From: Herbaspirillum sp. WKF16
GTDB lineage: Bacteria > Pseudomonadota > Gammaproteobacteria > Burkholderiales > Burkholderiaceae_D
Reading direction: 5' to 3'
Length of the DNA: 64,000 nt
NCBI RefSeq assembly: GCF_028993615.1
Contig: NZ_CP118632.1
Coordinates: 186,001 to 250,000 of the forward strand
Of this stretch, positions 57,439 through 64,000 are shown in pieces. A program made the position numbers and the translations under genes. Within the stretch, counting starts at the first letter, position 1, and each line of letters begins with the position of its first letter. The notes under the pieces were generated by a model, which ran no database searches, was not told the origin of the DNA, and saw only the letters and a program-made list of their open reading frames with translations.

Positions 57439-57535
57439 CGGGGCGGCCGGCGCATCGCTTGCCGGCCAGCCCCGCCTCCGCCGTCATCATCCCCATTACG
57501 AATCAAACAAGAACACTGTCAACGGAATCAGAACC

Positions 57536-59341
57536 ATGTCCATGCGAACCCAATACTGTGGCCTCACTACCGAGGCACTGCTCGGCCAAACCGTCAGCCT
57601 GTGCGGCTGGGTGCACCGTCGCCGCGATCACGGCGGCGTGATCTTCATCGACCTGCGCGACCGCGAAGGCCTGGTCCAGGTGGTGTGCGACCCGGACCGC
57701 GCCGAAGTGTTCAAGAACGCCGAATCGGTGCGCAACGAATTCTGCCTGCGCATCACCGGCGTGGTGCGCGGCCGCCCGGAAGGCACCGGCAACGCCAACC
57801 TGAAGTCGGGCAAGATCGAAGTGCTGTGCCATGAGCTGGAAGTGCTGAACCCGTCGGTGACGCCGCCGTTCCAGCTGGACGACGACAACCTGTCGGAAAC
57901 CACCCGCCTGACGCACCGCGTGCTGGACCTGCGCCGCCCGCAGATGCAGAACAACCTGCGCCTGCGCTACAAGGTGGCCATGGAAGTGCGCAAGTTCCTG
58001 GACGCGCAAGGCTTCATCGACATCGAAACCCCGATGCTGACCAAGTCGACCCCGGAAGGCGCGCGCGACTACCTGGTGCCCTCGCGCGTGAACGCCGGCG
58101 AATTCTTCGCGCTGCCGCAGTCGCCGCAGCTGTTCAAGCAGCTGCTGATGGTGGCCAACTTCGACCGCTACTACCAGATCACCAAGTGCTTCCGCGACGA
58201 AGACCTGCGCGCCGATCGCCAGCCTGAGTTCACCCAGATCGACTGCGAAACCTCGTTCCTCTCGGAACAGGAAATCCGCGACCTGTTCGAAGGCATGATC
58301 CGCCTGGTGTTCAAGAACGTGCTGGACATCGACCTGCCGAACCCGTTCCCGGTGATGGACTTCGCCACCGCCATGGGCATGTACGGTTCCGACAAGCCGG
58401 ACATGCGCGTCAAGCTCGAGTTCACCGAGCTGACCGACGTCATGAAGGACGTCGACTTCAAGGTCTTCTCGGGCGCGGCCAACAGCGAAGGCGGCCGCGT
58501 GGTCGGCCTGCGCGTGCCGGGCGGCGCCGACATGCCGCGTTCGGAAATCGACGCCTACACCCAGTTCGTCGCTATCTACGGCGCCAAGGGCCTGGCCTAC
58601 ATCAAGGTCAACGAAAAGGCCAAGGGACGTGACGGCCTGCAGTCGCCCATCGTCAAGAACATCCATGACGCCGCGCTGGCCGCCATCGTCGAGAAGACCG
58701 GCGCCCAGGACGGCGACCTGATCTTCTTCGGCGCCGACCGCGCCAAGGTCGTCAACGACGCCATCGGCGCGCTGCGCGTGAAGATCGGCCACAGCGATTT
58801 CGGCAAGAAGAACGGCCTGTTCGACGACCAGTGGCGTCCGCTGTGGGTGGTCGACTTCCCGATGTTCGAGTACGACGAGGACAACCAGCGCTGGGTCGCG
58901 CTGCACCACCCGTTCACCTCGCCCAAGGACGGCCACGAGGACTTCATCTCGACCAACCCGGGCGCGGCCATCGCCAAGGCCTACGACCTGGTCCTGAACG
59001 GCTGGGAAATGGGTGGCGGCTCGGTGCGTATCCACCGCGCCGACGTGCAGAGCAAGGTGTTCCGCGCGCTCAAGATCGACGACGAGGAAGCGCGCCTGAA
59101 GTTCGGCTTCCTGCTCGACGCGCTGCAATACGGCGCGCCCCCGCACGGCGGCATCGCCTTCGGCCTGGACCGCCTGGTCACCATGATGGCCGGCGCCGAG
59201 TCGATCCGCGACGTCATCGCCTTCCCCAAGACCCAGCGCGCGCAGGACCTGCTGACGCAGGCGCCGTCGGCAGTCGACGAGAAGCAACTGCGCGAGCTGC
59301 ACATTCGCCTGCGCAATGCGGAGCCGGCAGTGAAGGCCTGA
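57536..59341 (+). CDS. aspS: Aspartyl-tRNA synthetase
   Basis: Class II synthetase, 601 residues. The OB-fold anticodon-binding domain is at the N-terminus ([19 protein letters not shown], cited as segment). Motif 2 is in [18 protein letters not shown] and motif 3 in [11 protein letters not shown]. The bacterial GAD insertion is present in the middle. A terminator follows 23 bases after the stop. Confidence 0.97.
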   Translation: MSMRTQYCGLTTEALLGQTVSLCGWVHRRRDHGGVIFIDLRDREGLVQVVCDPDRAEVFKNAESVRNEFCLRITGVVRGRPEGTGNANLKSGKIEVLCHELEVLNPSVTPPFQLDDDNLSETTRLTHRVLDLRRPQMQNNLRLRYKVAMEVRKFLDAQGFIDIETPMLTKSTPEGARDYLVPSRVNAGEFFALPQSPQLFKQLLMVANFDRYYQITKCFRDEDLRADRQPEFTQIDCETSFLSEQEIRDLFEGMIRLVFKNVLDIDLPNPFPVMDFATAMGMYGSDKPDMRVKLEFTELTDVMKDVDFKVFSGAANSEGGRVVGLRVPGGADMPRSEIDAYTQFVAIYGAKGLAYIKVNEKAKGRDGLQSPIVKNIHDAALAAIVEKTGAQDGDLIFFGADRAKVVNDAIGALRVKIGHSDFGKKNGLFDDQWRPLWVVDFPMFEYDEDNQRWVALHHPFTSPKDGHEDFISTNPGAAIAKAYDLVLNGWEMGGGSVRIHRADVQSKVFRALKIDDEEARLKFGFLLDALQYGAPPHGGIAFGLDRLVTMMAGAESIRDVIAFPKTQRAQDLLTQAPSAVDEKQLRELHIRLRNAEPAVKA

Positions 59342-59363
59342 TCGTCGATCAAGCCATCCCGGG

Positions 59364-59398
59364 AAAAACGCATGCAGCAATGCATGCGTTTTTTTTTG
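59364..59398 (+). terminator. Intrinsic terminator after aspS
   Basis: AACGCATGCA (59367-59376) pairs perfectly with TGCATGCGTT (59381-59390) around GCAA, followed by about nine T residues. Confidence 0.93.
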
Positions 59399-59419
59399 TC
59401 CGAGCAAGGAGCACGCAGT

Positions 59420-59514
59420 TGCCGTTCGTCCTGCGTAGGCCGCAGGCCGTATCGAAGGATCACGGACGGCGAACCTTCGATACGCCGCAAGGCGACTACT
59501 CAGGACGAACGGCA
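59420..59514. repeat. Large interrupted palindrome (dispersed intergenic repeat)
   Basis: The outer arms TGCCGTTCGTCCTG (59420-59433) and CAGGACGAACGGCA (59501-59514) are exact inverse complements. The inner arms CGTATCGAAGG (59448-59458) and CCTTCGATACG (59474-59484) are also exact. The transcript would fold into one long imperfect hairpin. Similar CCGTTCGT...TCGAAGG repeats occur between genes in many proteobacteria, as I recall. It lies in the aspS-MFS gap. Confidence 0.75.
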
Positions 59515-59709
59515 GGTTTTGTGCGATCAATGCCAGCGTTCGCAAGACGCGCGGCCAGGTTTCTTGCGGGCCGTTCCTGAAAATAATTTACGCATGCATG
59601 CGCGGCGATCATGGCGACATGCGCAGATATCATTTCCGGCTCGCTTGCCGCTCCCCCTATCATCGGTCGAATTCGCGTCCATCCATGAAATGCGTTCCAA
59701 GGGGAGATC
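59515..59709. other. Gap between palindrome and MFS gene
   Basis: The rest of the 368-base aspS-MFS gap. It shows no supported gene and no clear promoter; a GGGGAGA ribosome site precedes 59710. Confidence 0.4.
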
Positions 59710-61011
59710 ATGCAAGCCAACACCATCCAGGCCAGCGGCATTCCGCAGGTAAGCAATAACCAGCGCCGGCGCGCCATCGTCGCCACCGTCATCGGCAACG
59801 GCCTCGAATGGTTCGACTTCACCGTCTACAGCTTCTTCGCGGTGATCATCGCCAAGCTGTTCTTCCCGACCGGCAACGAGCTGACCTCGCTGCTGCTGGC
59901 GGTGGCCACCTTCGGCGTGGGCTTCTTCATGCGTCCGGTGGGCGGCATCCTGCTCGGCATCTACGCCGACCGCGTCGGCCGCAAGGCGGCGCTGTCGGTC
60001 ACCATCCTGCTGATGGCGCTGGGCACCACCATCATCGGCCTGGCCCCCACCTATGAGCAGATCGGCCTGTTCGCGCCGCTGCTCATCGTGGTGGCGCGCC
60101 TGCTGCAAGGCTTCTCCGCCGGCGGCGAGATGGGCAGCGCCACCGCCTTCCTGACCGAGTACGCGCCGGTCAGGGAGCGCGCCTTCTACTCCAGCTGGAT
60201 CCAGGCCAGCATCGGCGTGGCCGTGCTGCTGGGCGCCGCGGTCGGCACCTTCGTCACCTCCAGCCTGGATGCACAATCGCTGGCGAGCTGGGGCTGGCGC
60301 CTGCCGTTCCTGCTGGGCATCGTGATCGGCCCGGTCGGCTACTACATCCGCAACCACCTCGATGAAACCCCCGCCTTCCTGGAAGAGAAGGACAAGACCG
60401 ATTCGCCGCTGAAGGAAGTGATCCGCAACTTCCCGCGCGAGACCGCGGCCAGCTTCTCGATGGTGATCCTGTGGACGGTCTGCACCTACGTGCTGCTGTT
60501 CTACATGCCGACCTATTCGATCAAGGTGCTCAAGCTGCCGCAGTCGACCGGCTTCATCGCCGGCATGGTGGGCGGCCTGTGCATCATGGTGTTCGCGCCC
60601 ATCGTCGGCCGCCTGGCCGATCGCCTGGGACGCCGCGTGTTCCTGTCCGGCGCGTCGCTGCTGATCCTGTTGCTGGCCTATCCCATGTTCGCCTACATCA
60701 ACATGGCGCCGGGCCTGGGTTCGCTGCTGCTGTTCCAGCTGGTGTTCGGCGTGCTGATCGCGGCCTACACCGGTCCGATCCTGGCGGCCTTCTCCGAGCT
60801 GTTCCCGGCCAAGGTGCTGTCGACCGGCCTGTCGGTGGCCTACAACCTGGCGGTGACCATCTTCGGCGGCTTCGCCTCGTTCATCATCACCTGGTTCATC
60901 GCCGCCACCGGCAGCGCCATGGCCCCGGCTTTCTACGTGATGATCGCCGCCGCCATCAGCTTCGTCGGCACGCGCTTCGTGCGTGAGCCCCAATACCTGC
61001 AACCCCGTTGA
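59710..61011 (+). CDS. MFS transporter, metabolite:H+ symporter type
   Basis: 433 residues with 12 hydrophobic segments. The opening ATVIGNGLEWFDFTVYSFF and the loop motif ADRVGRKAALS are typical of the MHS (metabolite:proton symporter) group, which includes proline/betaine, citrate and shikimate carriers. It lies immediately upstream of an amidohydrolase gene and a LysR regulator, so it probably imports the amidohydrolase substrate or its product. Confidence 0.9.
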   Translation: MQANTIQASGIPQVSNNQRRRAIVATVIGNGLEWFDFTVYSFFAVIIAKLFFPTGNELTSLLLAVATFGVGFFMRPVGGILLGIYADRVGRKAALSVTILLMALGTTIIGLAPTYEQIGLFAPLLIVVARLLQGFSAGGEMGSATAFLTEYAPVRERAFYSSWIQASIGVAVLLGAAVGTFVTSSLDAQSLASWGWRLPFLLGIVIGPVGYYIRNHLDETPAFLEEKDKTDSPLKEVIRNFPRETAASFSMVILWTVCTYVLLFYMPTYSIKVLKLPQSTGFIAGMVGGLCIMVFAPIVGRLADRLGRRVFLSGASLLILLLAYPMFAYINMAPGLGSLLLFQLVFGVLIAAYTGPILAAFSELFPAKVLSTGLSVAYNLAVTIFGGFASFIITWFIAATGSAMAPAFYVMIAAAISFVGTRFVREPQYLQPR

Positions 61012-61019
61012 TTTCATCC

Positions 61020-62252
61020 ATGACCAAGATTCTCCTGCAGGGCGGCAACGTCCTCGACCCCGCGCTGGGCAGCCTGTTCCCACGCCATGACGTCCTGATC
61101 GAAAAGGACCGCATCATCGACGTCTCGGCCACGCCGCTGGACGTCCCCGGCGCGCGCCGCATCGACGTCTCCGGCAAGACCGTGATGCCGGGCCTGATCG
61201 ACTGCCACGTGCACGTGCTGGCCTCGCTGGCCAACCTCGGCCTGAACGCGCTGCAGCCGGGTTCGCTGACCTCGATTCGCGCCTTGCCCATCGTCGAGGC
61301 CATGTTGAACCGCGGCTTCACCAGCGTGCGCGACGCCGGCGGCGCCGATTGGGGCCTGGCGCAGGCGATCGCCATCGGCCTGGTGCCGGGGCCGCGCATC
61401 TTCCCATCCGGCAAGGCCCTGTCGCAGACCGGCGGCCACGGCGACTTCCGCCCGCGTTCCGATGTGCTGGAGCCATGCTCCTGCGCCTTCCGCGCCGGCG
61501 CCATCGCGCGCGTGGCCGACGGCGTGGACGCGGTGCGCCTGGCGGCCCGCGAAGAGCTGCAGAAGGGCGCCACGCAGATCAAGATCATGGCCTCCGGGGG
61601 CGTGGCCTCGCCCACCGATCCGATCGGCAACACCCAGTACAGCGAGGATGAGATCCGCGCCATCGTGGCCGAAGCCGAAGCGGCCCAGACCTACGTCATG
61701 GCGCACGCCTACACCGGCCGCGCCATCACGCGCGCGGTGCGCTGCGGCGTGCGCACCATCGAGCACGGCAACCTGGTGGACGCCGATGCCGCGCGCGTGA
61801 TGCGCGAGCACGGCGCCTTCGTGGTGCCGACCCTGGTCACCTACGATTCATTGGCGCGCGACGGCGCGCGCCTGGGCCTGCCGGCCGATTCGGTGGCCAA
61901 GATCGAGTCGGTGCGCCAGGCCGGGCGCGACTCGCTGCGCATCTATGCCGAGCACGGCGTGCAGATGGGCTTCGGCTCCGACCTGCTGGGCGAGATGCAC
62001 CAGGACCAGTCGCACGAATTCATCATCCGCGCGGAGATCCTCGGCAACCTCGAGACCATCCGCTCGGCCACCTCGGTGGCGGCCGCCATCCTGCAGCGCG
62101 AAGGCGTGCTGGGCACGGTGCGCGCCGGCGCCCAGGCCGACCTGATCGTGGTCGACGGCAACCCGCTGCAAGACATCACGCTGCTCACCGGCCAGGGCGA
62201 GCACCTGTCGCTGGTGATGCAGGCCGGCCACATCCACCGCAGCCGCGCGTAA
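61020..62252 (+). CDS. Metal-dependent amidohydrolase (prolidase/imidazolonepropionase-like)
   Basis: 410 residues from the ATG at 61020. Metal-binding DCHVHV, later AHAYTG, TIEHGN and the catalytic Asp in FGSDLLG are all in place. MASGGVASPTDPIGNTQYS carries the bridging Lys/substrate region of the Xaa-Pro dipeptidase/organophosphate-hydrolase-like group. It starts nine bases after the MFS gene and is coupled with it. It probably cleaves an amide, dipeptide or cyclic imide; the substrate is unknown. Confidence 0.88.
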   Translation: MTKILLQGGNVLDPALGSLFPRHDVLIEKDRIIDVSATPLDVPGARRIDVSGKTVMPGLIDCHVHVLASLANLGLNALQPGSLTSIRALPIVEAMLNRGFTSVRDAGGADWGLAQAIAIGLVPGPRIFPSGKALSQTGGHGDFRPRSDVLEPCSCAFRAGAIARVADGVDAVRLAAREELQKGATQIKIMASGGVASPTDPIGNTQYSEDEIRAIVAEAEAAQTYVMAHAYTGRAITRAVRCGVRTIEHGNLVDADAARVMREHGAFVVPTLVTYDSLARDGARLGLPADSVAKIESVRQAGRDSLRIYAEHGVQMGFGSDLLGEMHQDQSHEFIIRAEILGNLETIRSATSVAAAILQREGVLGTVRAGAQADLIVVDGNPLQDITLLTGQGEHLSLVMQAGHIHRSRA

Positions 62253-62256
62253 TTCC

Positions 62257-62302
62257 TGCCCGCCGGGACAATCTCGATCCCGCTCCCGGCGGGCATGCTT
62301 TT
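62257..62302 (+). terminator. Terminator-like hairpin after the amidohydrolase gene
   Basis: TGCCCGCCGGGA (62257-62268) pairs perfectly with TCCCGGCGGGCA (62284-62295), followed by TGCTTTT. Confidence 0.65.
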
Positions 62303-62347
62303 CGCTCTAACATCTGGGTATTCCCGAGTCATGTTGGAGCGTCATCC

Positions 62348-63259
62348 ATGCGTATTTCCCCGCTTCCCCCACTGCCTTCGCTGATCGCCTTCGAAGCCGC
62401 CATGCGGCACGGCAGCTTCACGCGCGCCGCCGCCGAACTGCACCTCACGCAAAGCGCCGTCAGCCGCCAGATCGCCCAGCTGGAACGCTTCCTCGGCAAG
62501 AAGCTGTTCCTGCGCGAGCCGCGCGCGCTGCGCCTGACCGTCAGCGGCCAGCGCTACGCAGAACTGGTGCAGCGCCTCCTGGTCGATTGCGCCGAAGGCA
62601 CCGAGGACGTGATGAAGCGCAAGGGCCACCAGGAACTGACGGTGGCCTGTTCCTCGGGCGTGGCCGTGCTGTGGCTCACGCCGCGCCTGGCGCGTTTTCG
62701 CGCGCTGCACCCGGATTGCCACCTGCGGCTGATCGTCAACGACCGCCTGGCCTTCCTCTCCGAGACCGACTTCGACATGGGCATCTACTTCCTGCGCGAC
62801 GGCCCGCCGTCGGGCATGGCCGCGCGCCGGCTGTATGACGAGGAAGTGTTCCCGGTGTGCTCGCCCGCGTACCTGGCCGGACGCAGCCTGGCGCCCAAGG
62901 ACTTGCAGGACGAGACGCTGCTGTTGCTGGAGGACGGCCAGCGCCAGTGGATGTCGTGGCAGAACTGGCTGGCCCACAACGGCTTGCCGGAGACGCGCAT
63001 CGAACACCAGATCCTCTCCAACCAGTACCCGATCCTGCTGCAGCTGGCCATGGAAGGGCACGGCATCGTGCTGGCCTGGCGCCATATGATCGACGCCTGC
63101 ATGCGCGCCGGGCTGCTGGTGCGCGCCTGTCCGGCCAGCGCCAGCCTGGGCGGCGGCTACTACGCGGTGTGGCCGCGCGACCGCATCGAGCACGCCGCCG
63201 CGCGCAGCTTTCGCAACTGGCTGGTGGCCGAGAGCGAGATGCCGGATGCGCCGGCATAA
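62348..63259 (+). CDS. LysR-family transcriptional regulator (GcvA-like)
   Basis: 303 residues. The N-terminal helix-turn-helix is LIAFEAAMRHGSFTRAAAELHLTQSAVSRQI (cited as a segment), followed by a GcvA-type effector-binding domain with FDMGIYFLRDGPP and HGIVLAWRHMIDAC. It is downstream of and in the same direction as the MFS-amidohydrolase pair and probably regulates it. Confidence 0.9.
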   Translation: MRISPLPPLPSLIAFEAAMRHGSFTRAAAELHLTQSAVSRQIAQLERFLGKKLFLREPRALRLTVSGQRYAELVQRLLVDCAEGTEDVMKRKGHQELTVACSSGVAVLWLTPRLARFRALHPDCHLRLIVNDRLAFLSETDFDMGIYFLRDGPPSGMAARRLYDEEVFPVCSPAYLAGRSLAPKDLQDETLLLLEDGQRQWMSWQNWLAHNGLPETRIEHQILSNQYPILLQLAMEGHGIVLAWRHMIDACMRAGLLVRACPASASLGGGYYAVWPRDRIEHAAARSFRNWLVAESEMPDAPA

Positions 63260-63315
63260 CGGCGCCGATGCGGCGCATGCCGATACAATGTCCGTTTTGC
63301 AGACGGACCAGGCAG

Positions 63316-63819
63316 ATGACGCAAACCAAGCCCTACAAGATTCCGGAATCGGTGCTGGTGGTGATCCACACCGCCCAGCGCGAGGTGCTGTTGATCGAGC
63401 GCGCCGACAAGCCCGGTTTCTGGCAATCGGTGACCGGCTCCAAGGATACGCCGGAAGAAGACCTGTCGGAGACCGCCCGACGCGAAGTACAGGAAGAGAC
63501 CGGCATTCTGGTGCGCGCCCCCGGCGTAGAATCGGGACATGGCGAGGGAAGGCGGCTGCCGGCCGAGAACTTGCGCGACTGGCAACTTTCCAACATCTAT
63601 GAGATCTACCCCGTCTGGCGGCACCGCTACGCCCCGGGCGTGACGAAGAACACCGAGCACGTCTTCGGCCTGCTGGTGCCGCGCGACATCCCGATCACGC
63701 TGGCGCCGCGCGAGCATACGCGCCATGAATGGCTGCCCTTGCGCGAGGCGGCGGATCGCTGCTTCTCGCCCTCCAACGCGGAGGCGATCCTGCAGCTGCC
63801 GAGCTACATGCAGGCGTAG
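63316..63819 (+). CDS. nudB: Dihydroneopterin triphosphate diphosphatase (Nudix)
   Basis: 167 residues from the ATG at 63316. The start MTQTKPYKIPESVLVVIHT and GFWQSVTGS are NudB hallmarks, followed by the Nudix box (ETARREVQEETG). NudB removes pyrophosphate from dihydroneopterin triphosphate in folate synthesis. In related bacteria nudB lies close to aspS; here the MFS-amidohydrolase-LysR module separates them. Confidence 0.94.
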   Translation: MTQTKPYKIPESVLVVIHTAQREVLLIERADKPGFWQSVTGSKDTPEEDLSETARREVQEETGILVRAPGVESGHGEGRRLPAENLRDWQLSNIYEIYPVWRHRYAPGVTKNTEHVFGLLVPRDIPITLAPREHTRHEWLPLREAADRCFSPSNAEAILQLPSYMQA

Positions 63820-63855
63820 GGCGGGCGCCGGAAGAACAGAAGAAAGGTTGCACAG

Positions 63856-64000
63856 ATGAAGCTGCGCGTGGCGACATACAACATCCACAAGGGCGTGACC
63901 TCGTTCGGCGGGCGGCCGCGCATCCTGGCGTTGAAGCAGGCGCTGGCCCAGCTCGACGCCGACATCCTGTTCCTGCAGGAAGTGCAGGGCCGGCACGACC
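63856..64000 (+). CDS. Endonuclease/exonuclease/phosphatase family protein, 3' end outside window
   Basis: The first 48 codons are visible: MKLRVATYNIHKGV, then ADILFLQEVQGRHD, the N-terminal Asn/His and metal-binding Glu motifs of the EEP family (YbhP type). In Burkholderiales this gene follows nudB and usually precedes a cardiolipin synthase gene, beyond the window. The ATG at 63856 is 37 bases after nudB. Confidence 0.87.
   Translation, partial: MKLRVATYNIHKGVTSFGGRPRILALKQALAQLDADILFLQEVQGRHD

Overview
The window is about 64 kb of high-GC DNA from a betaproteobacterium, most likely Herbaspirillum or a close relative in the Oxalobacteraceae. The evidence is gene order and protein type: rhodanese-grxC-secB-(SH3)-gpsA; gpmA-envC-ctpA-moeB; hslV-hslU; cyaY/lptM-lysA; fmdB-DUF502-aspS...nudB-EEP nuclease; resB-ccsA cytochrome c maturation; and a cysteine-poor DksA. 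The genus is inferred. No tRNA, rRNA, CRISPR array, transposase or phage gene was seen.

Layout. 1-2.6 kb: a partial alpha-ketoglutarate-semialdehyde dehydrogenase, then an orphan ABC substrate-binding protein. 2.9-5.6 kb (minus strand): hemB, an ECF41-type sigma factor and its probable target, a carboxymuconolactone-decarboxylase-like gene that carries a perfect ECF41 promoter. 5.8-13.3 kb: engB, cytochrome c4, resB-ccsA, a HAD phosphatase, a GNAT acetyltransferase and a small unknown protein. 13.4-21.9 kb: two housekeeping blocks, SecB/Grx/GpsA and GpmA/EnvC/CtpA/MoeB, then dksA. 22-27 kb: a small His-containing membrane protein with a ZnuD-like TonB receptor, a second AhpD-like gene divergent from an AraC regulator, and an Lrp-family regulator.

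27.4-39.9 kb is a coherent amino-acid catabolic region. It holds livK, trans-3-hydroxy-L-proline dehydratase, a Delta1-pyrroline-2-carboxylate reductase, livHMGF, an acyltransferase and putA. Read together: branched-chain/imino-acid import, conversion of trans-3-hydroxyproline to proline in two steps, then PutA oxidation to glutamate. The same rare 11-base palindrome lies in the lrp/livK divergent region and upstream of putA, and PutA has no DNA-binding domain of its own, so the Lrp-family protein is the likely shared regulator.

40-50 kb: hslVU behind a sigma-32-like promoter, a TonB siderophore receptor, an orphan GspG-like protein lacking a prepilin cleavage motif, cyaY, lptM, lysA, an unknown membrane coiled-coil protein and a sodium/solute symporter. 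50.3-54.5 kb: the trehalose operon otsB-GH15-otsA. 54.5-56.1 kb: a hipBA toxin-antitoxin pair with an AT-rich upstream inverted repeat. 56.4-64 kb: fmdB-DUF502-aspS, then an MFS-amidohydrolase-LysR module next to a large palindromic repeat, then nudB and the start of an EEP-family nuclease. The module appears to split a cluster that is normally contiguous.
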